Below are positions 34,735 to 43,812 of a stretch of DNA of 64,000 nucleotides, one piece after another. A model generated the notes under the pieces. The model saw only the letters and a list, made by a program, of their open reading frames with translations. It ran no database searches and was not told where the DNA came from. Both the position numbers and the translations under genes were made by a program. Origin of the DNA: Bacteroidales bacterium 6E (GTDB taxonomy: Bacteria; Bacteroidota; Bacteroidia; Bacteroidales; Prolixibacteraceae); NCBI GenBank assembly GCA_001270045.2, contig DF970666.1:259197-323196 (forward strand), read 5' to 3'. How positions within the stretch are numbered: position 1 is the first letter of the stretch; the number at the start of each line of letters is the position of its first letter.

Positions 34735-35684
34735 TATGCTTCTCCGATCAATCCCCGGCCGGCCTTTTCTATCTTGTTTTCCAGTTTCAGTTCTTTCAAT
34801 GCCTTATCAAGGATACCGTTAATAAAGGTGCGGCTTTTTTCGGTACTGTAGAACTTTGCCATCTCAATATACTCATTCAGTGTCACCTTGGTGGGTATCG
34901 ACGGGAAATAGAGGAATTCGGCAAGAGCCAACTCCATAATAAGGATGTCCATAAAGGCAATCCTTTCTATGTCCCAATTGCTGGCATGCTGGTCGACAAT
35001 GCTTCTGAGCTCGTCATTGTTCAGGATCGTTTTCCTGAAAAGATCCTTGGCAAACTGACGGTCGTCATCATCCTTGAACATGGGTAACAGGGGTTGATTC
35101 TCATCTGAGTCGGGCCTGAATCCCTTGATGGTCTTCGAGATCATGGCAATTACAAGATCCAGGTCATCGTTCCAGTAAATGCTGTCTTCCTCTAACATCA
35201 GATGGACATCTTCCGATATAAGTATGATGTTGTTCAGGATTTTATCGATCAGTCGTTTGTCCTCGGCGAATGAGTCAGCCTGTGCCGACATATAATCGTT
35301 GTAGAAGTCGGATTCAATCATAAACTGATATAGTTCCCTAACCAGTTCGGGATGATTTGCCCAAGACAACTTCGATTGGTTGATATACGCTTTCAGTCGT
35401 CTGTTTTCACGGATCATGTGAATGACACGGTTGTTTACAAACCGAAGGTTAGGGTGAAGGTCTTCATATGAAGGCCTCAGTTTACCCATGTTGGTGTCAA
35501 TCCTGTGTTGTGCGAAGTCGGCCAGTTCCGTGATTAATTGGAAGATAAGGTGATAGAGATCAAAAGTCTTGCCAAGTGAAAAGAACAATTCTTTTTCCGA
35601 ATTATTGATCGACCTCTCCGGCGTGGAATAATATGTGTACAAAGTCTGTAATACCTTGATCCTGATCGTTCGCCTGCTTATCAT
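34734..35684 (-). CDS. nusB: transcription antitermination protein NusB (long Bacteroidota form)
   Basis: 316 aa, about twice the length of E. coli NusB (139), as is normal for Bacteroidota. The extra N-terminal ~170 residues are helical; the conserved NusB domain is C-terminal (AKDLFRKTILNNDELRSIVDQH, ERIAFMDILIMELALAEFL, TLNEYIEMAKFYST, KSRTFINGILDKAL). It binds boxA RNA with S10 in rRNA antitermination. A -7 element lies 30 bases upstream. Starts the nusB-DUF1573-yajC unit. Confidence 0.94.
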   Translation of the reverse strand: MISRRTIRIKVLQTLYTYYSTPERSINNSEKELFFSLGKTFDLYHLIFQLITELADFAQHRIDTNMGKLRPSYEDLHPNLRFVNNRVIHMIRENRRLKAYINQSKLSWANHPELVRELYQFMIESDFYNDYMSAQADSFAEDKRLIDKILNNIILISEDVHLMLEEDSIYWNDDLDLVIAMISKTIKGFRPDSDENQPLLPMFKDDDDRQFAKDLFRKTILNNDELRSIVDQHASNWDIERIAFMDILIMELALAEFLYFPSIPTKVTLNEYIEMAKFYSTEKSRTFINGILDKALKELKLENKIEKAGRGLIGEA

Positions 35685-35712
35685 CCTATAGAACTATGTT
35701 GATATTTGGCGG

Positions 35713-35720
35713 CAAATGTA
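35713..35720 (-). promoter_or_regulatory. -7 element of nusB
   Basis: TACATTTG on the minus strand matches TAnnTTTG, 29 bases before the nusB ATG. No clear -33. Confidence 0.4.
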
Positions 35721-35732
35721 GCACTTTTTTGC

Positions 35733-36551
35733 TTATTCCGTATTCAGTTTCCCATTTTCCCCTGAAGCGTTATTGTTTGGCACTTGATGGATTGAAGAAG
35801 AGTAACTGCCTGAAGTGAAGGAGGGACCAGTTCCGGTTGTTGTGGTATTTAGGGCATCAGACTTTTTCAATGGATACTTTTCACTTGTTTCCGGATCTGC
35901 CGGATCTTCGTCATCCGGTTCTTCTTCCCATTCATAAGGTTTCCGTTTAATGTTATATTTCCGGTAATAGAGGGCCAGCAATACCCCTGAGGCGGCCCCC
36001 CAAAGATGTGATTCCCAGGAGATATCAGGATTGATGGGAAACATCCCCCAGACCATACCTCCATACAGGAATACCACTACGATAGACACCGTAAGCAATC
36101 TCAGGTCGTTCCGGATGATTCCGCTTGTGAAATGAAAAGCTGCCAATCCATAAACCACTCCACTGGCACCAATATGCCATGCCTCACGACCTCCCAGCCA
36201 CACACATAGTCCGGAAATCAGGTAAATCTGCCAGAAAATTCGATATGAATATTTCCTGTAGAAGTAAATTAACGCGAAAAACAGGATGAAAAACGGAAGT
36301 GAATTGGATACAAGGTGGGCATATCCCGAATGGATAAAGGGGGAGGTAAGAATACCCGTAAGTCCCCTGAGTGATCTGGGGAGGACTCCTCCGGTCACGA
36401 ATGATGTATCCAAAAGGATTTCAGTCAGCTTAACAAGCCAGAACAGCAATACAAAAATGCCGGGCAACAGTAAGCTATGCCTGAAGATTTTCTTCTCCAG
36501 TTCCCTGTCTTCAGTTGAAGAGTTGTGCGGATAGTAGCCAAAAATACCCAT
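35733..36551 (-). CDS. rhomboid-family intramembrane serine protease
   Basis: 272 aa. Six or so hydrophobic helices in residues ~25-195 and a polar, Ser/Thr/Asp-rich tail (~200-272). The catalytic Ser lies in HIGASGVVYG (GASG) near residue 131 and the catalytic His in WESHLWGAASG near 182; the conserved HLVSNSLPFF segment is near 80. It cleaves membrane proteins within the bilayer. Its ATG overlaps the stop of the threonine aldolase gene (TAATG), so they are co-transcribed; nusB lies 48 bases on. Confidence 0.92.
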   Translation of the reverse strand: MGIFGYYPHNSSTEDRELEKKIFRHSLLLPGIFVLLFWLVKLTEILLDTSFVTGGVLPRSLRGLTGILTSPFIHSGYAHLVSNSLPFFILFFALIYFYRKYSYRIFWQIYLISGLCVWLGGREAWHIGASGVVYGLAAFHFTSGIIRNDLRLLTVSIVVVFLYGGMVWGMFPINPDISWESHLWGAASGVLLALYYRKYNIKRKPYEWEEEPDDEDPADPETSEKYPLKKSDALNTTTTGTGPSFTSGSYSSSIHQVPNNNASGENGKLNTE

Positions 36552-37579
36552 TACGATATCAACTCACGAATATTTCTGCCAAATTCTGAAATTTCCTGTT
36601 CTGTTGTGTCGAAAGAGGTCATCCAGCGGACTTCATTGGTGAAATCGTTCCAAACATAAAAGAAGAACTTCTCCTGAAGTGGGCTGATGATTTCCTTGGG
36701 GATGATAGCAAATACCCCGTTTGCTTCGACCTTTTGGGTGATGGTTATGCCAGGGATACCTGAAACTTCCTCTGCAAGAAGACGGGCCATTCGATTGGCA
36801 TGGGTTGCACTTCTCTTCCAGAGGTCATCTTTGAAATAGGCCGTAAATTGGGCTCCGACATAACGCATTTTGGAAAATAGTTGTGCATTCTGCTTTCTGA
36901 TGTATTTTGTTTCGCGGGTCAGTGTGGGATCAAAGAACAACACCGCTTCACCCATCATCATCCCGTTTTTGGTGCCGCCAAAAGAAAGGGCATCCACGCC
37001 ACAGTCGCGTGTAAATTCCCTGAACGAAAGTCCGAGGGCAACTGCAGCATTGGCAATCCTTGCCCCATCCATATGGAGGTACATGCCATGCTGATGGGCC
37101 AGGTCAGCCAATGCCCTGATCTCGTCGGTCTGGTAGAGGGTTCCCATTTCTGTAACCTGCGATATGGAAATGACCCGTGGCTGTGAATGGTGCTCAAAAT
37201 CAAATCCTTCGAGGTAATGTTCCACTCCTGAAGGGGTGATTTTTCCATCGCTGGTTTCAACCGGTAATAATTTGCATCCCGTGAATTTTTCGGGTGCACC
37301 GCATTCATCGGTCTGTATATGTGCCGTCTCTGCACAGATGACGGAATGGAAGCTGCGGGTTAGTGTGGCCAGGCTCAACACATTGGCCCCCGTACCATTA
37401 AAAACAAAAAAAACTTCTGTATCACTGCCAAATTGATCTTTAAAGAGTTTTATCGCTTCTGAGCAGTATGGGTCGTTTCCGTACCCTGTCACATGTCCCT
37501 GGTTTGCTGCAACCATGGCCGCGAGTATTTCCGGATGTACTCCGGAGTTATTGTCACTGGCAAATCCTTTTTTTAACAT
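36551..37579 (-). CDS. low-specificity L-threonine aldolase
   Basis: 342 aa from ATG 37579. The frame is open to 37642, but a -7 promoter element at 37600-37607 lies within that extension and the family starts with KGFASDNNSGVHPEI as here. A PLP enzyme splitting threonine/allo-threonine to glycine and acetaldehyde. Motifs: GYGNDPYCSEA near residue 33, ETAHIQTDECGAPE near 82, HMDGARIANA near 167 and the PLP Lys in SFGGTKNGMMMGEA near 200. First gene of a pair with rhomboid. Confidence 0.93.
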   Translation of the reverse strand: MLKKGFASDNNSGVHPEILAAMVAANQGHVTGYGNDPYCSEAIKLFKDQFGSDTEVFFVFNGTGANVLSLATLTRSFHSVICAETAHIQTDECGAPEKFTGCKLLPVETSDGKITPSGVEHYLEGFDFEHHSQPRVISISQVTEMGTLYQTDEIRALADLAHQHGMYLHMDGARIANAAVALGLSFREFTRDCGVDALSFGGTKNGMMMGEAVLFFDPTLTRETKYIRKQNAQLFSKMRYVGAQFTAYFKDDLWKRSATHANRMARLLAEEVSGIPGITITQKVEANGVFAIIPKEIISPLQEKFFFYVWNDFTNEVRWMTSFDTTEQEISEFGRNIRELIS

Positions 37580-37599
37580 TGATCTGTGGTTTTGGTCTT

Positions 37600-37631
37600 C
37601 AAAAGTAGATTTTATCTTCAGGCATTTCAAG
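37600..37631 (-). promoter_or_regulatory. threonine aldolase-rhomboid promoter
   Basis: On the minus strand TACTTTTG (37607-37600) is an exact -7 match and CTTG (37631-37628) is a near -33 match, 20 bases apart. Transcription start near 37594 fixes the start codon at 37579. Confidence 0.6.
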
Positions 37632-37682
37632 TCAATTCCCATGATTTTTTTGATCTGGCAATGAAAATCTGTCTGACGGGAT

Positions 37683-37690
37683 TATCTTTG
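37683..37690 (+). promoter_or_regulatory. -7 element of the GPP34 gene
   Basis: TATCTTTG matches TAnnTTTG, 27 bases before the ATG at 37718. Confidence 0.5.
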
Positions 37691-37717
37691 TTAGAACTTA
37701 CCTTATGATATTTTCCC

Positions 37718-38392
37718 ATGAAACCAGAATTGACCATCAGCGAAAAAATCTTGCTTCTTTCGGTGCATCCGGAGAAAGGAGGGTATTATATGGCACAATC
37801 GGGATCACTTGACCTAAGTTTGCGGGGAGCACTTATTCTTGATCTGGAGCTGGCCGGAGCAATCCGTTTGGATAACAAGTTGGTGGTTCCCGATAAGGGT
37901 AACGCACCGGGTGAGCCTGCCGGATATTTCCTCGGGAAAATCAGGGCATCCTCGAAAATCAGGCAGGTCAGGCATTGGTTAAATTCTTTTTCTGTGTCAC
38001 GGAAGCTGATCCGTCAGGAAATCATACGGTCGTTGATTGAAAAAAAGGAATTGCGTCTGGTTGAAAAACATTTTCTTTTTTTTCGCTGGAAGGTACCTTT
38101 CCGTCAGTCGGGAAACAGCGCATACCGCATAATCAATGATATTAAGAATACAATCATGAACCCGGGTGATTCAAGGGAAGATCTTTACCTGGTTACACTG
38201 ATCGAGTCTGCCCAGCTGTTGCCCAAAATCTATAAAGACAGGGCAGGAGTGAAGGAGGCAAAAAGAAGGCTGAAGCTGATAAAAGCCGGAAATCAGGTGC
38301 CTGAAGCAGTAAAACAGGCAATACAGGCAGCTGCCATGGTCGCTACCAATGTCGCAATCAGTGCGGCTGTCAGTGCATCACACGGAAGATAA
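37718..38392 (+). CDS. GPP34 (GOLPH3/Vps74-like) family protein
   Basis: 224 aa. The start LTISEKILLLSVHPEKGGY and the pattern LRGALILDLELAGAIRLDNKLVV are typical of the Golgi phosphoprotein 3-like fold, also found in many bacteria. Residues ~90-125 hold an amphipathic helix region and the C-terminus is Ala-rich (AIQAAAMVATNVAISAAVSAS). In eukaryotes the fold binds PI4P; the bacterial role is unknown. It is separated from the photolyase gene by 5 bases and probably shares its transcript. Confidence 0.85.
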   Translation: MKPELTISEKILLLSVHPEKGGYYMAQSGSLDLSLRGALILDLELAGAIRLDNKLVVPDKGNAPGEPAGYFLGKIRASSKIRQVRHWLNSFSVSRKLIRQEIIRSLIEKKELRLVEKHFLFFRWKVPFRQSGNSAYRIINDIKNTIMNPGDSREDLYLVTLIESAQLLPKIYKDRAGVKEAKRRLKLIKAGNQVPEAVKQAIQAAAMVATNVAISAAVSASHGR

Positions 38393-38397
38393 TAAGG

Positions 38398-39696
38398 ATG
38401 GAAAAGAGAATTGCCATATTCTGGTTTCGTCGTGACTTGCGACTTCATGATAATCATGCACTTGATGCTGCCCTCTCTTGTGGCCTGGAGGTTTTGCCCA
38501 TTTTCATTTTCGATTCTGACATCCTTGACCGGTTGTCGTCACGGTATGACGCCCGTGTGGTTTTTATACACCGACAGATCAGTTCGCTGAAAAAGAAAAT
38601 TGAATCCATGGGTTCTTCCCTGCTTGTAATTCATGGAAAACCTTTGGATGTCTTCGGTCAACTGATTGAAGGATATGGGGCTGTTTCCCATGTATTTGCA
38701 AATGGTGACGAGGAACCATTGGCCTTGGCCCGAGACCGCGAAGTGGAGGAATTTTTAAAGTCTAAAGGAATTGAATTTCACCTTTTTGCCGACCATGTGA
38801 TGTTCGGCAAGGATGAGGTTTTAAAAAGTGACGGGAAACCCTACACGGTATTTACGCCATACAGTCGAAGATGGAAGGAACGGTTGCAGGAGAATGGGGT
38901 GAAGTATTATCATTCAGAATCAAAAACATCACATTTTTTAAAGTGCACCGCGGCAAATATGCCTTCATTGCAGGATTTGGGATTCGATGATTTTGATTTT
39001 CCCTTTCCGGACTGCCGTATCGACCCTGAATTGATCCGCAAATATGGGGAGACCAGGGATATCCCGGCCGTCAATGGAACTTCGAGATTGGGCGTACACC
39101 TTCGGTTTGGCGCCATGAGTATCCGTGAATTGGTCGGCGTGAGTAGGGATTTGGGTGAGACTTTCCTGAATGAACTGATATGGCGTGACTTTTTCATGCA
39201 AATCATGGGGCATTACCCCTATGTCGTCAATGGCCCGTTTAAGAAGCAGTATGAAAATATCAGGTGGCGAAATGACGAGAAGGAGTTTGACCGGTGGTGC
39301 AAAGGAATGACGGGTTTTCCCATTGTGGATGCCGGCATGAGGGAATTGAACGAGACAGGTTTCATGCATAACCGTGTGCGCATGATCACTGCCAGCTTTT
39401 TGGTCAAACATCTGCTGATTGACTGGCGATGGGGAGAAACCTGGTTTGCCGAAAAACTGCTCGATTTTGAGCTTGCCAGCAACAATGGCAATTGGCAGTG
39501 GGCTGCCAGTACAGGGTGCGATGCCGTACCTTATTTCCGGATATTCAATCCCGAAACCCAACAGCAGAGGTTTGACCCAAAGGGTGAATATGTAAGGAAA
39601 TGGGTGCCAGAGCTTGGAACTATCGCTTATCCTCGCCCAATGATTGACCATAAGATGGCTCGTGAGAGGGCACTCATGGCATATAAAAATTTATAA
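38398..39696 (+). CDS. phr: deoxyribodipyrimidine photo-lyase (cryptochrome/photolyase family)
   Basis: 432 aa, shorter than E. coli PhrB (472) but complete. The N-terminal antenna domain begins IFWFRRDLRLHDNHAL; the FAD-binding C-terminal half includes TSRLGVHLRFGAMSIREL near residue 225, ELIWRDFFMQIMGHYP near 260 and the conserved NNGNWQWAASTGCDAVPYFRIFNP near 362. It reverses UV-induced cyclobutane pyrimidine dimers with light. The sequence fits class I CPD photolyases; (6-4) or cryptochrome function is less likely. Linked to the GPP34 gene; a terminator follows. Confidence 0.94.
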   Translation: MEKRIAIFWFRRDLRLHDNHALDAALSCGLEVLPIFIFDSDILDRLSSRYDARVVFIHRQISSLKKKIESMGSSLLVIHGKPLDVFGQLIEGYGAVSHVFANGDEEPLALARDREVEEFLKSKGIEFHLFADHVMFGKDEVLKSDGKPYTVFTPYSRRWKERLQENGVKYYHSESKTSHFLKCTAANMPSLQDLGFDDFDFPFPDCRIDPELIRKYGETRDIPAVNGTSRLGVHLRFGAMSIRELVGVSRDLGETFLNELIWRDFFMQIMGHYPYVVNGPFKKQYENIRWRNDEKEFDRWCKGMTGFPIVDAGMRELNETGFMHNRVRMITASFLVKHLLIDWRWGETWFAEKLLDFELASNNGNWQWAASTGCDAVPYFRIFNPETQQQRFDPKGEYVRKWVPELGTIAYPRPMIDHKMARERALMAYKNL

Positions 39697-39730
39697 CCAC
39701 CTTTCAGTAAGTCATCGCTTACCCCCAATG

Positions 39731-39763
39731 AAAAAGAGGCCTGCCATCGGCAAGCCTCTTTTT
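39731..39763. terminator. bidirectional terminator between photolyase and glutathione peroxidase genes
   Basis: AAAAAGAGGC (39731-39740) pairs with GCCTCTTTTT (39754-39763), with an inner TGCC/GGCA pairing. Both arms end in A/T runs, fitting the convergent genes. Confidence 0.9.
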
Positions 39764-39776
39764 GTATCATGCATAA

Positions 39777-40316
39777 TTATTTCTTCAGCCAGTCTAAAAC
39801 CTTCTTGTCATCAGGCTTGTCGGCAGGTTTGAGAAAGTCAACCAAATTACCGTTTTCGTCGATCAAGAATTTCTGGAAGTTCCATGTTACATCGGCATCC
39901 AGTTTACCATTTTGCGATTTCTGTGTAAGCCAGGCATATAGGGGATGGATGTCATTTCCCTTGACAGATATTTTAGACATCATTGGGAAAGTAACCCCAT
40001 AGTTTGACGAACAAAATGAGCTGATCTCCTTATTGGATCCGGGCTCCTGGTTCATGAAGTTGTTGGCCGGAAATCCGATGATTTCAAATTTCTCGCCACC
40101 ATACTGGTCATACAGTTCCTGAAGGATTTTATACTGTGGGGTGAGTCCGCATTTTGATGCGGTATTGACTACCATCACCTTTTTCCCCTTCAGGGAGGAG
40201 AGGTCAAATTCACTGCCATCTATGGCAGTCACCTTAAAACTGTGCAGGTTCTTAACCTGGCTGAAACCACTCATGGTAACCATCAAGACCAGCATTGCCA
40301 TTACGTATTTTTTCAT
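39777..40316 (-). CDS. exported glutathione peroxidase-like thiol peroxidase
   Basis: 179 aa. An N-terminal signal peptide (YVMAMLVLMVTMSGFSQ, residues ~4-20) precedes the GPx fold. The redox Cys is in NTASKCGLTPQY near residue 55, the catalytic Gln/Trp partners in FPANNFMNQEPG near 90 and WNFQKFLIDENG near 143. The catalytic residue is Cys, not selenocysteine. Bacterial members usually use thioredoxin as reductant rather than glutathione. An exported form would detoxify peroxides in the periplasm. Confidence 0.93.
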   Translation of the reverse strand: MKKYVMAMLVLMVTMSGFSQVKNLHSFKVTAIDGSEFDLSSLKGKKVMVVNTASKCGLTPQYKILQELYDQYGGEKFEIIGFPANNFMNQEPGSNKEISSFCSSNYGVTFPMMSKISVKGNDIHPLYAWLTQKSQNGKLDADVTWNFQKFLIDENGNLVDFLKPADKPDDKKVLDWLKK

Positions 40317-40424
40317 ATTTTTTTATCGTTTTAAAAAGTTTGTATTAATAACGTTTACTGGCGGAAATAGTTTCCCATCGTGCTGATGTTAATAATTTTT
40401 CCCTGTATGCTTGGATGATTTGAC

Positions 40425-40432
40425 TATATTTG
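40425..40432 (+). promoter_or_regulatory. -7 element of dnaX
   Basis: TATATTTG matches TAnnTTTG exactly. Transcription start near 40438 supports ATG 40459 and excludes TTG 40411 as start. Confidence 0.5.
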
Positions 40433-40458
40433 GCGTCACAAGCACAAGTTGCGCATTT

Positions 40459-42225
40459 ATGGAGAATTTCATTGTTTCAGCCAGAAAATACAGACCTGAC
40501 ACATTCAGCACCGTTGTTGCCCAGGATACCATAACCGGTACACTGAAAAATGCGATAAGAAGCAAACAGCTGGCCCATTCATATCTTTTTTGCGGACCGA
40601 GAGGGGTTGGGAAAACCACATGTGCCCGTATTTTTGCCAAAACCATCAATTGCAGCAACCTTTCTCCCGATACCGAAGCATGTAATCAATGTGAATCCTG
40701 CGTCGCTTTTAACAGCAGCCGCAGTTATAATATTCATGAACTCGATGCCGCTTCCAATAACTCGGTGGATGATATCCGGAACCTGATAGACCAGGTGCGG
40801 ATTCCGCCGCAAATTGGCAGTTATAGTGTTTATATCATTGATGAGGTCCATATGCTTTCTTCCCAGGCGTTTAATGCTTTTTTGAAAACCCTGGAAGAAC
40901 CACCGCGCCATGCACTTTTCATCCTGGCTACCACTGAAAAGCATAAGATCATCCCGACAATTTTGTCAAGATGCCAGATTTTTGACTTCAACCGGATCAA
41001 GGTGGGGGATATTGTGCGCCATCTTGACCACGTAGCGAGGGAAGAAAAGATCAGCATCGAACAGAGTGCACTGAATGTCATTGCCAACAAAGCTGATGGC
41101 GCCATGCGTGATGCCCTGTCGATTTTTGACCAGATCGTGAGTTTCTCGGGACGGGAAATCACTTACCAGGATGTGATCACCAATCTTAACGTGCTCGACT
41201 ATGAGTATTATTTCAGGTTGACCGACCATTTCCTTCGGAATGAGGTAGCGGATACCTTGTTAATTTTCAATGAAGTACTCGACAGTGGTTTCGAAGGACA
41301 GCATTTTATCGGCGGACTTGCCGGCCATTTCCGGGATTTGCTTGTCAGTCGTGATCCTTCAACCATACAGCTTCTCGAAGTTGGTGGCGATATACGAGAC
41401 AGATATAAGGCACAGGCGGCCAATTGTCCTCCCGATTTTCTTCTTGAGGCACTCCGCATCAGCAATGAATGCGATTTTCAGTACAAAATCAGCCAGAATA
41501 AACGATTATCGGTGGAACTGGCCTTGGTGAGAATTGCACAGCTTACCTTAAAAAAAAAAATAGCTGATAGCGACGACTTTACCCTTGAACCAATTGTCGG
41601 CTTAAATCAGGATGGAACACCAGTCCAAGTGGGTTCCACTCAACCTGATCGTGCCAATCAGTTAACGGAGTCTGCAAAGCAATCATCCTCAACGAATTCC
41701 ACAACGGTCCAGCCCCAGTCTGCTTCCATCAAGGCTCCGTTAAAAAAACTGACCCGTGATATCAGTGGACCTTCGATTAAGTCGGTGATGAATGGCGGAC
41801 CTGTCGAGGAGGAAAAGATATCGGTTAAGGAGCAGCATGAACTTTTCAGTCGGCAGGATTATTTTGAGCCGTTTACAAGCGAGGCACTGATTGAAAAATG
41901 GAAGGAATATCTCACGACGCTCGAGGATCGTCCCAGTTTGAAAGCTACCCTTGCGAAAGACCCTGTCTTGTTGGAAAATTGGGTGGTCAGGCTGGTGATT
42001 GATAACCATGTCCAGGATGAAGTGATCAGAAATGTAAAACCCCAATTGGTTTCCTGGTTAAGGCGTGAATTGAAAAACTCGGCCATTGATCTTGTGACCG
42101 AAGTTCGCGAGGAAGTGTCAAAACGATTTGCCTATACCGATGGCGAAAAGTTTGAGGAAATGTTGCAAAAGAATCCTGACCTGGCTTATTTTAAGCAGAA
42201 GTTTAATCTCGACTTCGATAATTGA
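40459..42225 (+). CDS. dnaX: DNA polymerase III subunit gamma/tau
   Basis: 588 aa from ATG 40459. The clamp-loader AAA+ module opens with FIVSARKYRPDTF and has Walker A FCGPRGVGKTTC near residue 47, the four-Cys zinc module (CSNLSPDTEACNQCESC) near 65-80, Walker B VYIIDEVHML near 128 and sensor 1 FILATTE near 160. The C-terminal ~200 residues (tau part) are variable with a Ser/Thr/Gln-rich linker. A run of nine A at about 41552-41560 encodes three Lys codons (LKKKIAD) and could allow programmed frameshifting to a short gamma form. Convergent with pdxH, 8 bases apart. Confidence 0.96.
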   Translation: MENFIVSARKYRPDTFSTVVAQDTITGTLKNAIRSKQLAHSYLFCGPRGVGKTTCARIFAKTINCSNLSPDTEACNQCESCVAFNSSRSYNIHELDAASNNSVDDIRNLIDQVRIPPQIGSYSVYIIDEVHMLSSQAFNAFLKTLEEPPRHALFILATTEKHKIIPTILSRCQIFDFNRIKVGDIVRHLDHVAREEKISIEQSALNVIANKADGAMRDALSIFDQIVSFSGREITYQDVITNLNVLDYEYYFRLTDHFLRNEVADTLLIFNEVLDSGFEGQHFIGGLAGHFRDLLVSRDPSTIQLLEVGGDIRDRYKAQAANCPPDFLLEALRISNECDFQYKISQNKRLSVELALVRIAQLTLKKKIADSDDFTLEPIVGLNQDGTPVQVGSTQPDRANQLTESAKQSSSTNSTTVQPQSASIKAPLKKLTRDISGPSIKSVMNGGPVEEEKISVKEQHELFSRQDYFEPFTSEALIEKWKEYLTTLEDRPSLKATLAKDPVLLENWVVRLVIDNHVQDEVIRNVKPQLVSWLRRELKNSAIDLVTEVREEVSKRFAYTDGEKFEEMLQKNPDLAYFKQKFNLDFDN

Positions 42226-42233
42226 TTTTTGTG

Positions 42234-42869
42234 TCAGGGAGCTAGTCTGGCCGTCTTCCATTTTCCGTTTTCTTTCCTGAAGGATATCCGGTCGTGAAGC
42301 CTGTTTTCGCGTCCCTGCCAGAATTCGAAGGTAAGGGGTGTCAACCGGTATCCGCCCCAATGGGGAGGTTTTGGAATATCCTCTTCCGGAAATTTCCGGT
42401 CAAAAACTTCATATCTTTCTTCGAGCGTTTTCCTTGACGGGATTTCCTGGCTTTGCTCCGATGTCCATGCACCCAGGCGGCTGCCACGTGGCCGGCTACG
42501 GAAATACTCCTCTGATTCTTCAACACTCGTTTTTTCAACCTTGCCTGTTATCCGGATCTGCCTTTGTAATTCAGGCCAGAAAAACAAAAGTGAAGCTTTG
42601 GGATATTGGGCCAGTGCATTCCCCTTTTGGCTTTCATAATTGGTGAAAAAGGAGAACCCCTCTTCTCCATAGCCTTTCAGGAGCACGATCCTGGATTGGG
42701 GATATCCGTCGGTTCCCAAAGTTGATAATGCCATGGCCGACGGTTCGTTTATGCCAGCATTGACTGCCTCCCTGAACCAACGGTCAAACAGGTCAATGGG
42801 ATTAGCTCCCAAATAGCTGTCATCCATCCCGCCCAATGTATACTCTTGCCTGATATCCCTGATATTCAT
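42234..42869 (-). CDS. pdxH: pyridoxamine 5'-phosphate oxidase
   Basis: 211 aa, normal length. It oxidises pyridoxine- or pyridoxamine-5'-phosphate to PLP using FMN. Signature blocks: NEPSAMALSTLGTDGYPQSRIVLLKG near residues 40-66, GFSFFTNYESQKG near 73, RQIRITGKVEK near 103, SRPRGSRLGAW near 125 and the C-terminal PxxWGGYRL and RLHDRISF. Convergent with dnaX; upstream lies a 226-base region with no clear gene. Confidence 0.96.
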   Translation of the reverse strand: MNIRDIRQEYTLGGMDDSYLGANPIDLFDRWFREAVNAGINEPSAMALSTLGTDGYPQSRIVLLKGYGEEGFSFFTNYESQKGNALAQYPKASLLFFWPELQRQIRITGKVEKTSVEESEEYFRSRPRGSRLGAWTSEQSQEIPSRKTLEERYEVFDRKFPEEDIPKPPHWGGYRLTPLTFEFWQGRENRLHDRISFRKENGKWKTARLAP

Positions 42870-43095
42870 TTCTTTTCCGATGTGATTTCTTTCGAATGCA
42901 AACTAAACAATTTTTTTCCTGTCGTTGTTTATAAAGGAGTAAATAGTCTGTTGTTTTGCTGCAAAGTAATTCCTGATCATGGATGATTTCTGCCATACAT
43001 TAATGTTTTGTGGATGCCGGGTCGGGGGGGAGAAGGTCTTAACAACAGTATAAAAGTTCTAAATCAGGGATTAACAATCAAAATTATTGAAAGCT

Positions 43096-43707
43096 ATGAA
43101 AAGAGGATTATTTGTTGTTTTAGCATTGATTTTAAGTGTGGTTCTCCAGGCGGAAGCCCAAAAATTTGCGGTTGGTGACAAGGCTGTCCATACCGACGTA
43201 AAAATGACCGATGTAACAGGTGCCAAATACAGCATCGATGATGTCAAGGGTGAAAATGGCGTATTGCTGGTGTTTTCGTGCAACTCTTGCCCTTTTGTTA
43301 TCAAATGGGAAGATCGTTACAATGAACTGAAAAAGTATGCCGACCAAAATAAGGTGGGTTTTATTGTTCTGAACTCGAACTGTGCAAACCGTGGCACCAC
43401 CGAGTCAATGGAAGAAATGAAGAAGCATGCAAAAGAAAAAGGATATCAGTTTCCATACGTAATCGATGGTGGAAGCAAACTGGCGAATGCCTTGGTTGCC
43501 CAAACGACTCCCCATGCATTCCTCTTTGACAAAGAGATGAAACTGGTTTATAAAGGAGTGATCGATGATAATCATGAAGATGCTTCAGCCGTAAAAAAAG
43601 CTTATGTGAAAGATGCCATTAAGTCTATCGTCAGCGGCAAGGAAGTGGCTGTTTCCGAAACCAAGCCGATGGGATGTGGTATCAAAAGGGCTCAGGCTTC
43701 GTTGTAG
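43096..43707 (+). CDS. exported thioredoxin-like (redoxin) protein
   Basis: 203 aa from ATG 43096 (a TTG three codons earlier is less likely). A signal peptide (GLFVVLALILSVVLQAEAQ, residues ~3-22) leads to an AhpC/TSA- or TlpA-like thioredoxin fold with the active-site CNSCPF near residue 61. The C-terminal KPMGCGIKRA contains one more Cys. It resembles periplasmic thiol-disulfide proteins; partner unknown. A terminator follows at 43727. Confidence 0.85.
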   Translation: MKRGLFVVLALILSVVLQAEAQKFAVGDKAVHTDVKMTDVTGAKYSIDDVKGENGVLLVFSCNSCPFVIKWEDRYNELKKYADQNKVGFIVLNSNCANRGTTESMEEMKKHAKEKGYQFPYVIDGGSKLANALVAQTTPHAFLFDKEMKLVYKGVIDDNHEDASAVKKAYVKDAIKSIVSGKEVAVSETKPMGCGIKRAQASL

Positions 43708-43726
43708 GTTCTGTGCAAGAGACATG

Positions 43727-43760
43727 AAAAAAGGCAGGGAGAGATCCACTGCCTTTTTTT
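43727..43760 (+). terminator. terminator after the redoxin gene
   Basis: AAAAAAGGCAG (43727-43737) pairs with CTGCCTTTTTT (43749-43759), then more T. Confidence 0.85.
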
Positions 43761-43812
43761 ATATCGAAAAGTTTGGTCGTTTGGTTCTTGCGAACGAATT
43801 ATAGCCTTATGG

